Positions 26,728 through 38,100 of a stretch of DNA of 64,000 nucleotides are shown here, in pieces. The stretch comes from Bog-756 sp963835465. Lineage in GTDB: Bacteria; Actinomycetota; Acidimicrobiia; Acidimicrobiales; RAAP-2. The position numbers and the translations under genes were made by a program. Below the pieces are notes generated by a model. That model had not been told where the DNA came from, ran no database searches, and was given only the letters and a program-made list of their open reading frames with translations. The stretch is taken from NCBI GenBank assembly GCA_963835465.1, contig CAWIFR010000003.1, forward strand, positions 1-64,000, in the 5' to 3' direction. Within the stretch, counting starts at the first letter, position 1. Every line of letters starts with the position of its first letter.

Positions 26728-28110
26728 TCAGGCCACCACCGGTACGGTGGCGAGGCCGGCCTCGAACCGGGCGTCGGTGACCGCCTCGTCGACCATCTGG
26801 CCGCTGAGGTAGGAGTCGTAGGCCGCCAGGTCGAAGTGACCGTGGCCGCACAGGGCAGTGAGAATGACCTTCTCCTCCCCCGACTCCTTGCAGACCAGGG
26901 CCTCCCGGATGGCGGCGGCGATGGCGTGCGTGGGCTCGGGGGCGGGCAGGATGCCCTCGGACCGGACGAACTGCATGGCCGCCCCGAAGCACTCCAGCTG
27001 GGGAATGGCGATGGCCTCCAGCATGCCCAACTCGTAGATGTGGGAGATGAGAGGGGCCATGCCGTGATAGCGCAGGCCACCCGCGTGGATGGGGTCGGGG
27101 ATGAAGTCGTGGCCCAGGGTGTGCATCTTCATGAGTGGCGTCATGCCGGCGGTGTCCCCGAAGTCATAGGCGTAGACCCCGCGGGTGAGCGAGGGGCACG
27201 ACGCCGGCTCCACCGCACGGATCACTGGGTTCATCCGCCCGGCCAGCTTCTCCCGCATGAACGGGAAGGCGAGACCTCCGAAGTTGGAGCCTCCACCGGT
27301 GCATCCCACCAGCAGGTCCGGAGCCGTCTCGCCGGCCTTGGCCAGCTGGAGCAGCGCCTCCTCGCCGATGATGGTCTGGTGCATCAGCACATGGTTGAGG
27401 ACGCTGCCCAGGGCGTAGCGGGTCTCGGGGTCCGGAGCCGCCACCTCGACGGCCTCGGAGATGGCGATGCCCAGGGATCCGGGGCTGTCAGGGTTGGCCT
27501 CGAGCACGGCCCGGCCGGCCGCGGTGAGCGTGCTGGGCGAGCGGTGCACCTTGCCTCCGAAGGCCTCCATCATCAGCCGCCGATACGGCTTCTGGTCGAA
27601 GGACGCACCCACCTGCCAGATCTCACACTCCAGTCCGTAGAGGGCACAGGCGAACGCCAGGGCGGTCCCCCACTGGCCCGCCCCGGTCTCGGTGGTGAGG
27701 CGCTTCACCCCGGCCTTGGCGTTGTAGTAGGCCTGGGGCACCGCGGTGTTGGGCTTGTGCGACCCGGCCGGAGAGACCCCCTCGTATTTGTAGTAGATCC
27801 GCGCCGGGGTGCCGAGAGCCTGCTCCAGGCGGTGGGCCCGGAAGAGGGGCGACGGCCTCCACTGCCGGTAGACGTCGAGCACGGCACCGGGGATGTCGAT
27901 GTACCGGTCCTGGCTGACCTCTTGGAGGATGAGATCCATGGGGAACAGCGGAGCGAAGTCGTCGGGCCCGGCGGGCTGCAGCGTTCCCGGGTGCAGTGCC
28001 GGCGGAGGGGGCGAGGGGAGGTCCGGCACGATGTTGTACCAGGCGGTGGGCATCTCGCTCTCGTCGAGGATGTACTTGTGCTGCCGGACGGTCTCGTCAA
28101 TCGTGGTCAT
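26728..28110 (-). CDS. trpB: TrpB2-type tryptophan synthase beta-like enzyme
   Basis: A 460-residue PLP enzyme of the TrpB2 group, longer than canonical TrpB. The PLP lysine is in AGSHKPNTA; TTETGAGQWGTALA is the indole-tunnel/Glu block, and GCTGGGSNFGGLAF binds the PLP phosphate. HAGGLRYHGMAPL is typical of the TrpB2 type. AGGAGGG lies 6 bases before the ATG at 28110, fixing the start over an upstream extension. TrpB2 enzymes condense L-serine with indole, often without TrpA; none of the other trp genes is present here, consistent with an indole-salvage role. Confidence 0.92.
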   Translation of the reverse strand: MTTIDETVRQHKYILDESEMPTAWYNIVPDLPSPPPPALHPGTLQPAGPDDFAPLFPMDLILQEVSQDRYIDIPGAVLDVYRQWRPSPLFRAHRLEQALGTPARIYYKYEGVSPAGSHKPNTAVPQAYYNAKAGVKRLTTETGAGQWGTALAFACALYGLECEIWQVGASFDQKPYRRLMMEAFGGKVHRSPSTLTAAGRAVLEANPDSPGSLGIAISEAVEVAAPDPETRYALGSVLNHVLMHQTIIGEEALLQLAKAGETAPDLLVGCTGGGSNFGGLAFPFMREKLAGRMNPVIRAVEPASCPSLTRGVYAYDFGDTAGMTPLMKMHTLGHDFIPDPIHAGGLRYHGMAPLISHIYELGMLEAIAIPQLECFGAAMQFVRSEGILPAPEPTHAIAAAIREALVCKESGEEKVILTALCGHGHFDLAAYDSYLSGQMVDEAVTDARFEAGLATVPVVA

Positions 28111-28217
28111 GCGCCCTCCTAGGCTCGGGTTCCGAACGTTACCCAGGTGTGGGGCGGAGAGCCATGCGACCTCCGTCGACGGCGTCCCGGGCACCCAGGC
28201 GGCGGAGGGGGCAGCAG

Positions 28218-29627
28218 TCAGTGGGCCATCGGATAGCCCCGGACCCAAGGCTCGGCCTGCTCCAATTGGGAGGCCACCCGCACCAGCTGGGCCTCACGCC
28301 AGGGTCCGGCCACGATCTGGACGCCGACCGGGAGACCGGACGCGGCCACATGGAGGGGAAGGCTGATGGCCGGCTGGCCGGTGATGTTGAAGACGGCCGT
28401 GAAGGCCGCCATCGCCACGATCTCCATGGGAGGCAAGCCGGTTCCGGCTCCGGCGTGGACCGCCTCGAGCAGGCCCACCTCGGGCGGCTCGATGGTCATG
28501 GTAGGAGTCACCAAGAGGTCGAACTCCTGGTCGAAGCGGGCCACGATGGAGCGGGTCATCACCTTCAGCTGGCTCAGCGACTCCACGAACACCAAGCTGT
28601 CCACTTCCTGTGCGGCCCGGCGGGCCGCCTGGTTGTGGGGCTCGACCCGATCCCAGTCGAGACCCTCGACCTCGGCGGCACCAGAGTTCACCACGTTGAG
28701 GAACGGGCCGAGGCCGGCCGGATCGAACACGTCGGCATCGAGCCGGGTGACGTGGTGGCCGGCCGCCTCCAGCAGCCGTCCGGCGTGCTCCACGGCGACG
28801 ATGGCCTCGTCGGCCAGGGGGAGCCCCAGGGCCGAGACGGTGCACAGCGCCACGCGTAGCCGACCGGGATCTGCTCCCACCTCGTCGGCGAACGGCCGCT
28901 CCGGGAGGGGGGCGTTCCACCAGGCATAGGGGTCCGGGGCACTGATCACGTCGAGGACCGCGGCGCTGTCTGCCACTGTCCGGGCCAAGGCCCCTTCGGT
29001 GGTCATACCCTGCCAGCCCGGGACCGTGGCACCCACCCGGCCCCGGCTGGGCTTCAGCCCCACCAACCCACAGCAGGAGGCGGGGATCCTGATCGAGCCA
29101 CCGCCGTCGCTGGCGTGGGCCACCGGGAACATGCCCGAGGCAACTGCCGATCCTGCCCCGCCGCTGGATCCCCCGGAGGTGTGCGCCGGGTTCCACGGAT
29201 TGCGGGTGACCCCGAACCGGCTGTTCTCGGTGACAGTGATCGACCCGAACTCGGGCGTGTTGGTCCGGCCCGTCAGGACGAACCCGGCGCGCCGGAATGC
29301 GTCGGCCACCGGCTCGCTCACCGCACTCGGTGCGTCCGGCGCACCCTGCGAGCCGTAGGTCACGGGCTGCCCGGCCACCGGCAGCAGGTCCTTGATGGGC
29401 AGGGGTACGCCGGCGAAGGGAGGAAGGTCGTCCAGCCCGGCGGCGATCCTGTCACCGAGCACCTTGGCCTCACTCCTGGCTTCGTCGTCATTGCGCCAGA
29501 TCACGGCGTTGAGCCCCGGGTTCCGGGCGTCCACGCGGGCCAGCGTGGCATCCAACACTTCGAGTGGGCTCACGTCCATGGACCGGATGGCGGCCGCGAC
29601 GTCGAGGGCAGATGCGTGTTCGTCCAT
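28218..29627 (-). CDS. Amidase-signature family amidase
   Basis: A 469-residue amidase-signature enzyme. The Ser-cisSer-Lys triad is readable: Lys in VPLPIKDLLPV, cis-Ser in TSGGSSGGAGSAVASG, and the nucleophile Ser in SDGGGSIRIPA. GLVGLKPSRGRV follows, as usual in the family. An ATG at 29627 is taken as start; a GTG at 29648 is in frame. It hydrolyses an amide to acid and ammonia, substrate unknown. It lies 57 bases downstream of recD and 107 bases upstream of the TrpB2-like gene on the same strand. Confidence 0.9.
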   Translation of the reverse strand: MDEHASALDVAAAIRSMDVSPLEVLDATLARVDARNPGLNAVIWRNDDEARSEAKVLGDRIAAGLDDLPPFAGVPLPIKDLLPVAGQPVTYGSQGAPDAPSAVSEPVADAFRRAGFVLTGRTNTPEFGSITVTENSRFGVTRNPWNPAHTSGGSSGGAGSAVASGMFPVAHASDGGGSIRIPASCCGLVGLKPSRGRVGATVPGWQGMTTEGALARTVADSAAVLDVISAPDPYAWWNAPLPERPFADEVGADPGRLRVALCTVSALGLPLADEAIVAVEHAGRLLEAAGHHVTRLDADVFDPAGLGPFLNVVNSGAAEVEGLDWDRVEPHNQAARRAAQEVDSLVFVESLSQLKVMTRSIVARFDQEFDLLVTPTMTIEPPEVGLLEAVHAGAGTGLPPMEIVAMAAFTAVFNITGQPAISLPLHVAASGLPVGVQIVAGPWREAQLVRVASQLEQAEPWVRGYPMAH

Positions 29628-29683
29628 GGGACCAGGGTAGACAGCCACGCCGGGTGGTGCCCGGGCGACTGCCTGAACCGGCC

Positions 29684-31600
29684 TCAGTCGGGCCAGAGTC
29701 GGGCCCGGAGTCCCGAGGCCCGGGACAGCGGGTGGGAGACGGCCCGCTCCAGCGATTCGGCGGTGCTCACCACCGTCAGCCGATCCCGGGCCCTGGTCAC
29801 CGCGGTGTAGAGGAGCTCACGGGTGAGGATCGGTGAACCGGCGTCAGGCAGAGCCACCACCGCGTGGGGAAACTCGGAGCCCTGGCTTTTGTGGATGGTC
29901 ATCGCCCACCAGGTCTCGACCCGGTCGAGACGGGACGGTGCGAGCCGTCGCGGGACGTCCCCCGAAGCGAGTGCCACCTCCATGCCCCCATCGCCGTCCA
30001 CCACCACCCCGGTATCCCCGTTGAACACCCGGTTGGCCCGGTCGTTCGCCGTCACCAGCACCGGGCGCCCGACGTGCCAGCGGCGCTCGGGGTGAAACCC
30101 GCTGACGTGGTCGGCCACGCCCTGCTCGATCCGCTGGGTCCAGTCAGTCATGCCGTTCGGACCGCGGCGCGTCGCCGTCAGGACCTTGATCCGACTCGCT
30201 GCCTCCAGGGCGCCAGATCCGTCCCCCTGGATTGCGGCGCCCGCCAGCTCGCAGCCCACGGCGACCAGCTCGTCGGTCACGGCGGCGGTCCCGTCGGGAT
30301 CGTCAGGACGCACCCAGCGGACGTCGGCGGCACCCTGATCGAGCAGGCTGAGGGCCCGCCGCGCGTCTCCGCTGCGGATGGCCTCGGCCAGAGCGGCGAT
30401 GATCGAGTCCCTCTCGAACCTGCGCATGGTACGCAGGACGGTGACCCGTCCGGACAGGATGCCGACCGGCTCCGGCGCCACCGTCGGGATCGAGTCCCAC
30501 AGCGTCGGGATCGACACCACCGACCCCGGCCCACCGGCGGGTGCCGCCCCTCCATCCGCCGGTCCGGCGAACCCGGCCGACCCCACGACGTCGCTCATCA
30601 CGGTGCCCGCCTCGATGCTGGCTAGCTGGTAGGGGTCGCCGACCAGCACCACCGAGGCCGCCGGGCGGACGGCGTCGAGGAGCTTGGCCATCAACGGCAG
30701 CGAGACCATCGACGTCTCGTCGATGATCACCATGTCCTCGGGCAGCGGATGCCCACGATGGTGACGAAAGTGGGTGCGGTCCTCCCAGCCCAGCAACGAA
30801 TGGATGGTGGTCGGGTCGGTGGCGGACACCAGTCCGGCCACCTGCCCGGCAGGGCCGGTCAGGTCGAGAGCGGCCACCGCGGCCTGGACGGCCTCTCCCA
30901 TGCGGGCGGCGGCCTTGCCGGTCGGAGCGGCCAGCGCCACCGACAGTGGCGACCCTGGCCGGCGGCGACCAGGTGGGCGGCGGCCAGGAGGCGGGCCACG
31001 GTGTACGTCTTGCCGGTGCCAGGTCCACCGGCGATGATCGAGACACCCGGGTCCAGTGCCCGTCGCGCGGCCAGCCGCTGGAGGTCGGATGGGGCGGACC
31101 CGTCCGGAACGAACAGGGAGTCGAGCACCGGTCGACCTCGGCTCGGGGGCCCGGCGCCGCTCGGATCCCGGGGGGCCCATCTGACGCGCGACGGGCGAGA
31201 TCGTCAGCGATCGCCAGCTCGTAGTGCCAGTACCGGTGGAGGTAGAGCCGGTCACCGTCCCACACCAACGGGCGGATCGGACCCACGGTCGTCGTGGGCC
31301 GGCGGAGGCCACGACGGCCGAGCCCAGCAGACTGGACGCCCAAGAGTCGGCCGGGGGCCACGGGAGCCCATCGGCCTCTTCTCCGTCGAGCTCGGCAAGC
31401 CGGACGGCCATGGCGTCGAGCGGGGTGCAGACATGGCCGAATCGTGGGGCCCGGGCGGCCACGGCCAGGGCCAGGAGCTCGTCGGCGCCGAGACCGGGCT
31501 GCAGGCGGAGCACGGCGGCGGCGAACTGCACCTCGTAGGCCCCGAGCACGCCGGCTTCGACGAAGGGGACCAGAGCCTCCATGTCCGGCGGCACGGTCAC
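29684..31600 (-). CDS. recD: RecD (exodeoxyribonuclease V alpha), with an internal out-of-frame stretch
   Basis: Start and stop lie in one continuous frame (638 codons), but about 110 codons in the middle are out of frame. The first about 100 residues and everything after about 30945 (ALAAPTGKAAARM, VIIDETSMVSL, VLVGDPYQLASIEAG, TIHKSQGSEF, LLYTAVTRARDR) are RecD-like. Between about 31300 and 30948 the true coding continues in two other frames: PLVWDGDRLYLHRYWHYELA, then LDPGVSIIAGGPGTGKTYTV, which contains Walker A. Three single-base losses (about 31300, 31150, 30948) restore one frame. RecD is the 5'-3' helicase of RecBCD. The GTG start overlaps the recB stop (GTGA). Confidence 0.88.
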   Translation of the reverse strand: MTVPPDMEALVPFVEAGVLGAYEVQFAAAVLRLQPGLGADELLALAVAARAPRFGHVCTPLDAMAVRLAELDGEEADGLPWPPADSWASSLLGSAVVASAGPRRPWVRSARWCGTVTGSTSTGTGTTSWRSLTISPVARQMGPPGSERRRAPEPRSTGARLPVRSGRVRPIRPPAAGRATGTGPGCLDHRRWTWHRQDVHRGPPPGRRPPGRRRPGSPLSVALAAPTGKAAARMGEAVQAAVAALDLTGPAGQVAGLVSATDPTTIHSLLGWEDRTHFRHHRGHPLPEDMVIIDETSMVSLPLMAKLLDAVRPAASVVLVGDPYQLASIEAGTVMSDVVGSAGFAGPADGGAAPAGGPGSVVSIPTLWDSIPTVAPEPVGILSGRVTVLRTMRRFERDSIIAALAEAIRSGDARRALSLLDQGAADVRWVRPDDPDGTAAVTDELVAVGCELAGAAIQGDGSGALEAASRIKVLTATRRGPNGMTDWTQRIEQGVADHVSGFHPERRWHVGRPVLVTANDRANRVFNGDTGVVVDGDGGMEVALASGDVPRRLAPSRLDRVETWWAMTIHKSQGSEFPHAVVALPDAGSPILTRELLYTAVTRARDRLTVVSTAESLERAVSHPLSRASGLRARLWPD

Positions 31601-34600
31601 CGGGCGGACCGCTGGGTCCGGCCACCACGGGCAGGGTCATCCCGCACGGCCCTCGGTGGGCGGCCGTCCAGCAGCTCGCTGAGCGCGACCACCAGCGCAG
31701 GGGGCACGGCCCAGCTCGAACACTCCGGCCGCGCTCGGCCGCGTCCCGGTCCGGCCATGCCTCGGAGGAACAGATAGGCGATGCCACCGAAGTGGGCTTC
31801 GGGCCGGTAGTCGGGCCGCCGCCATCGCAGGTAGCGGTGGAGGGCCACCGAGTACAGCAGTGCCTGGAGCGGATAGTCGTGCTCCTCCATCGCCCTGACC
31901 AGTCGGCCCGGGGCGTAGTCGGCGGGCGTCGCCGGCAGTCCCCGGGGATGGAGGGCGTTGGTCTTGTAGTCGGCCACCACGAAGCGGTCACCGGGGACCC
32001 GCAGGACCAAGTCGATCGATCCGGTGAGATGTCCGGCCAGGGTGACCTCGATCGCCCCCTCGGCCAGTCGGCCGGCCCAGCCGGCCAGCGGATCGTCGGA
32101 CCGGAGATGGGCCAGGACGACGGCGCCGATCCCGCGGACGCTGGGCATGGTGCCTCCGTCGGCCAGCCGCAGGTCGAAGGAGACCTCGCTCAGTCGGTCG
32201 TGGGCAGCGACATCGGCCAGCCGGATGCCGTCCCATCCTTCTCCCAGGGGAGTCTCGATGGCAGCACGCAACCCCCTGACCAGTCGCGCCCTGCCCTCGT
32301 TCGCGGTGGCTCCGACGGGAGTGAGCGGCGTGAGGTCCACCGTCCGCCATGCAAGCTGGCGATCGACGGCCTCGGCCAGCTCGTGGTCGAGCCGGTCGGA
32401 GCCGAAGTCGACCTCCTCCAGGACCGAGTGGACGAGGGTGCCGAAGGCGGTCCCGGCCGGGAGATCGGCGAGCGCGCTCCTCGGGGGCGCGTCGTTGCGT
32501 CGGCCGCCGGGTGGGTCCACCGGTGCGGCCGCGTCCACTCCGAACCCGAAGCCACTCTCCTCCTGCTCGTCCGCGGCGCCCCGGTCGGCCAGCGAGGCGT
32601 CGTGGGGGTCCACACGCCCGACAGACCCCTGGTCGACGATGGCCGAGAACGACCAGCGCTGACGCCAGCGGTTCGGGGCACGGGCGAGCGTGGCCACCCG
32701 GAGCTCCGGCCTTGGGTGGGCGCCCCGGGGGCGGTCCAGCGCTCCGTCTGGGCGATGCCTCGTCGATCGCCGTGACGACAATGGTGCCCTTGGCCACCGC
32801 CACCAACGGATCGAGATGGGCCACCAGCTCCCGATCAGCCGGGACCGGAACCGCTTCGGCGTTGAACGCCTCCGAGTCGATGGACGCCCCGTGGCGGGCA
32901 AAGAGGACGTGGGCCAGGGCCGATTGCCCGCTCCGGTCCACCGGGCCCACCACACCACCGTCTGATGCTGGGCCCGGGTCAGCGCCACGTAGAGCAGCCG
33001 CAGGCGCTCGCCGGCCGATTCGTCCGCAGCCAGCCGGCGGCGGGCCGCGGCTCCGACCTCGTCGGGCCAGTCGGTGCCCCCGGACAGATCGAAGGTCCGT
33101 CGCCCGGTCGCCGGGTCCACGTAGACCACGGGCTCCTCCAGTCGGGGCGGTCGCCACATGGTGGGCACGCATACCACCGGGAACTCGAGCCCCTTGGCCG
33201 CCCAGACCGTCATGATCTGCACCGATGCCGCCTCCGAGGCGATACGCCGTGCCGACACGTCGCCGTCGACCTCGGTGTCGTCCTCGCGTCGGGGTTCGCT
33301 GTCCAGCACCGAGACCAGGCCGGCAACGCCGCTCCTTCCCCCAGTCGATTCCCCCTCGAGCAGTTCGACCAGATGGTCGAGATCCGTCATGTTCCGATCG
33401 CCGTCGGCGGCGCCGAGGACTCTGGGGACCACGCCACTCTCCACCCACATGCGGGCGAAGGTGTCGGCGATGGAGTGGGTGCCGAGCATCTCGGCCCATT
33501 GGCGCAGCTGCTCCTGCATGGCCTCCATGGCTGACTCGGAGAGCGCAGCCACGGCACTGGCCCGGAATCCGGCGAACCACGAAAGTGCGTACATGCGGAC
33601 TCGGCGGGGGTCAGCGGGGCGGGCGAGGGCGTGGAGAAGCCACCTCATCTGATCGGCGGCCGGCGACTCCAAGACGCTGCCGCCTCGGGCCACCACTGCC
33701 GGAATCCCCTGTTCGGCCAGGGCGGCCTGGATGGCGGTCGCCTCGGCGTGCCTCCCGACAAGCACGGCGATGTCTGGTGGCCGGACCGGCCGGTGACCGG
33801 TACCGTCACCGCCCTCGGGAAGGCGGCCCTCGTCGAGAAGCCTCGCCACCTCACTGACCAGGTCGGCGTAGATGGCCCGCTCGGCGGGAGCGGTGAGGAC
33901 CAGATGGTCTTTGAGCTTGTGTCGGGTGATGCCGTTCCCGATCGCCAGCCGTAGGGAGAGGGCGGGCAGGGGGTCGCCCTTCCCACCCAACAGGTAGCGG
34001 CCCCGGTTGACCGCGGCCTCGCTCACCGGCACGAAGGGAATGTCCGGGCTGCCGAACGTGGCCCCGTCGAACAGGGCGTCGAGTGATCGCAGGACGGAGT
34101 CGTCGGATCGCCAGTTGGTCAGAAGCGACCGTCGGGTGGTCGAAGGACCGTCCCCGACGGCGCGCAGGTAGGTATGGACGTCGGCGCCCCGGAATCCATA
34201 GATCGCTTGCTTGGGATCTCCCACCAACACCAACGACGCCTGGGCGTCAGGCCCGTCGAACAGGGTGGAGAAGATCTCCCACTGGACGGGATCGGTGTCC
34301 TGGAACTCATCGATGAGGGCTACCCGGAATCGGCTCCGCAGCGAGGCTACCGCGCCCTCTCCACCGGGACCGCACACCGCGTCACGGAGTTGGGTGAGCA
34401 CGTCGTCGAAGCTCAACGTCCCACCCTGCCGACGCCGGAGGGCGACCAACGCCGTGCACCGCTCCACCAACTGACGGAGAAGGTGGTGGGCCGGGGCCGC
34501 ACTGGGCTCGCCGTCGACCGGCACCAGCTCGAGGTCAGGCCGTCCATCGACCAGCATGGTGGCCGCGTGCAGTTCGTCCAAGCTGGGGAACAGATCGACC

Positions 34601-35113
34601 GGACAGTCCGTCGACGGCTGCCGCGATCAGGACGTCAGCACAGGTGTCCCTGATCAGTAGGGACGAGTCGGCGTCGAGGCGGGCGTCTGGGTCGGCCCCC
34701 GCCGACACGCCCAGCGCCCCGAGCACCTGCTTGGCGAATCCGTGGATGGTCGTGACGGTGGCGGAGTCGAACTCGGACACGGCACGCCGCAGTCGGGTCA
34801 GCTGGGCCGCATCCCCCTGCTCGGCCAGCAGGTCCAACAGCGCGTCGCCCGACGGTGGGCGTTGGCCGTGATCGAGGTGCTCGACGGCGCCCACCACGCG
34901 GTCACGGACCCGTGAGCGGAGCTCGTCGGTGGCAGCCCGGGTGAACGTCACGATCAGCAGTTCCGATGCCGTTGCCCGCCCCTCGGCGATGAAACGAGTG
35001 GCCAGGTCAGCCAGTGTGTAGGTCTTGCCGGTTCCGGCGCTGGCCTGGATGGCCAGCTTCCCAACGGGAAGTGGATCGGCCAAGACGAACCGGTCGGCGT
35101 CGTCCACGCTCAC
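31597..35113 (-). pseudogene. recB: RecB (exodeoxyribonuclease V beta), frameshifted
   Basis: Frame-corrected length is about 1,171 residues, normal for RecB. N-terminus: Walker A ASAGTGKTYTLA, then LIVTFTRAATDELR. An extra base near 34598 breaks the frame after AAVDGLSG; the second frame resumes DLFPSLDELHAATMLVDGRP. Later motifs: VALIDEFQDTDPVQWEIF, LVGDPKQAIYGFRGADV, LTNWRSD, VWAAKGLEFPVVCVP and LLYVALTRA. Between about 32947 and 32752 a deletion and a compensating insertion put 65 residues out of frame; the alternate frame gives QSALAHVLFARHG and ELVAHLDPLVAVAKG. The nuclease domain ends with GSIDLVLRV and FVVADYKTN. The GTG start overlaps the recC stop. Confidence 0.9.
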
Positions 35114-38100
35114 TCGCGTTCGGACGTCACGGGTGACTTCCCGCTGCCGCCTGCGTCACTGGGTGGCGCCGTGGTGGAAGTATCGATCGTCCGGTAAAGG
35201 TAGGTGGCGAACCGCCAGACCCGACCTTTGACCCCATGCGGATCCGATGGGCGGGCCTCCATCGTGGTGATGGCCTCGTAGTCGGCATCGTTGAAGGCCA
35301 GCCGCACCGCCGGATGGTCACCGTCCTCGGGGAACGGGTACCCGTTCTTCCAGTGCCCACGAGGGGACCGGTTCCGGTAGAGGTGGTAGGAGAAGTTGGG
35401 GAAGAGCGGGAGAGGCTCGGTCATGCCCCGTTGGTAGCAGTCGACGGCGACGGACAGCAGCTCGCGGGCTCCGGGCCCTCCCGCGTCGATGGTCGGGATC
35501 AGATCACTGACGGTCGGGACTCCGCCGGGGCGGTCCGGTCGGCTCACGGCTAACGACCGCCACCGCCGGGTCGGGTCCGTAGCCGCCAGTGCCATCAAGT
35601 CAAGCCAGGCCGCCACCCGGTGAGCAGGCTTGAACCGCGAGTAGTAGAGCTCGGCGGGACCGGTGGCGTCGGCCGGTCCCGCCAGGCGCAGGGGAACCGA
35701 GCCCACGACCCGGGTGCCGTCGGGCAGCAACGTGTCAACCGGAAAGGGGGCAGCGGGCCCGGGCGCCATCCCGGCCTGATAGGCCACGTCGAGCATGGTC
35801 TGGACCGTCAGGTCGAGGAGCGCGATCTGGTCCTCGCCCAACGGCGGAGGGGGAAGCGTCCCCAGCTGACGTTCGTACTCCAGCCACTCGGCAAAGGAGC
35901 GCCCGGCCTGCCGCGCGGCGAGGAGCCGGGAGCCCACGGCCCAACCGTTCAGGCCGGTGACATCGACGGCCAATGCGGTGGGGTTCTCGTCCTCGGGGCG
36001 GGGCAGGCGAGCCTCGAGGCGAGCGCTGAAGAAGGCTGCGGCCGGGTTGCGGAAGAACCCGTGCAGTGCGGAAAGCTCGATGACGTCGGACGGCACCGGT
36101 TCCAGAGGCCCGTCTAGGAACGGCACCCTGTCGTTGGATCGGTCCCGACGGGCGAGTGCTCCGGCGAGTTCGTTCCGATCGAACCCCCAGGCTGACTCCG
36201 CTACGAGTGACCCCACGGCGAAGCAGCGCTCGTCATAGGGCTGACGGGGATGGTCGATCTCGAGTCGACGAGCCACGGCGAGGCGATGCCCGGTCTCGAC
36301 CGAAGCGAGCAGGGACTCGTAGAGCTCGGCGGTGGGCACCGCCCTCGGCACCGCCTGGTTGGAACGGACGTCGTGGCCCTCACGGACGACGATGAGATGG
36401 TCCTGGGCGGCCAGCACTGCCTCCAACAAGGTCTCGCGAGCCTCGCCCCTCGGGTCCCGGTCTCCGATGAGGGGCATCAGGCTGGACAGGTCGTCCCCGG
36501 CCGATCCCTCCGCCCCGAAGGCGGCCTGATCCATCCCGAGCAGACAGACCACTCGGAACGGCACCCACCGCAACGGGGTCATCGATGTCACCGTGATGCC
36601 ACCCCGGAAGAAATCGGCCCGGCCCACTTTGTCGTCGAGGCGCTCGTCGAGCAACCTCCAGAGGTCGCCGAACTCCAACTCCGCCGAGCTCACCTCCCCG
36701 TGGAGGACCGAGGACTCGACCACCTCACCCAGGACGCGCTCGAGGGCCTCATACTGCCAGGCCTGGTCCTGCTCGGCGGCGAAGAGCGCGGCGCACGTGG
36801 CGCGGATGCGCTCGACCCACGCGGCCAAGGACCTGGGCACCGACGCGTCGGTGGCCAGATCGGCCAGGCACCCGATAACGGTGGCCAGGCACCCGATCGT
36901 CTCGACGTCTCCACCCTCGACGCCGTAGGGGGCGACGGCTCCGAGCGACAGTCGGAGGTCCTCGTCGAAGACCGCCGAGCCGATCAACAGCCGGTCAACC
37001 GCCGCCCGCCACGTGTTCGTGACGACCGAGTCGGGTAGCCCCCGTCGCTCCCGCTGGGTCGGGTCGAGTCCCCACCGCACGTTGGTGGCCTCCACCCACT
37101 CCCCGATCACGGCCAGGTTGTCGTCGTTGAGCCCGAACCGCTCGCGAACCGGACCCAGGGCCAGAAACTCCAGGACCGAGTTCACCTCGAACCGGCCGGC
37201 CACCAACTTGAGCAGGGCCGAGGCAGCACTCAGCACCGGGTTGGTGGTCCGAATCGACCGGTCGGCCAACCGATACCGCAAAGCGGGAGCGCCGTGCCGG
37301 TCGGGGGCGGGGGCGGCATCCGAAGGTGGGGACGAAGTCGCATCGGCTGAACGGCCGAAAGCGGCCTCGATCAAAGGGGCGAAACGGTCGAGCGACGGGC
37401 ACAGCACCACGATGTCGTCCTCGGTCAGGTCCGAGTCCGGCCGGGCCAACAGGTGGAGGAGGGCGTCCCGCAGGACCTCGACCTGGCGCGTGGATCCAAA
37501 GCAGGAGTGGAACCGCACCGAGTCGTCATCGGTGTCATTGAGCAGGGTGGCGTCGGGTGGTCGGTTCCCCCGCAGGTCATGTTGGAGGCGACCGAGAAGG
37601 GTGTCCCTGGGCGCTCCTGACGGTGCGGACTTCTCGATCCGCTCCACCGGGACACCCGCCGCAGTCACATCGGCGAGCTGCAGCGCCGTCTCGCGGTGGA
37701 GGCGACCCCAGCTGAGGAGCAACGGGTGGTGCACCAGCGACCCGAGGGCGTCTTGTGCCCGGGGCCGGACCGATCCGTCGGCGGGCCGCGGACTGGCCAG
37801 AAGCAGCTGCTCGGGGTCGAGGTGGGTCGGCTCCAGCAGGAAGATGTGGACCTCGCGTGAGACGGCGACCGCACGGGCGACGTCGAGAAACGACCCGGCC
37901 GGAAGGAGGGTGAACCCGAACAGGACCAGGCGGGGGGGCAGATCAAGCAGCTCCTCACCGTCGCAGAGCCGCTGGAGGGCAACCGGCAACCGCTCGGGCG
38001 GGCTGGGCTCGTCGATGCGGTCGCGGACCTGCTGCCAGAGCCGGACCTGCCAGACGGCGTGGTCACCCAGGGGTCTTCCCGCACCATCGACCAACCGGCC

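Noticed and set aside
29684..31600. RecD-like protein that genuinely lacks Walker A
   Set aside because: GGPGTGKT is present at the right place in an alternate frame, so the absence is due to frame breaks.
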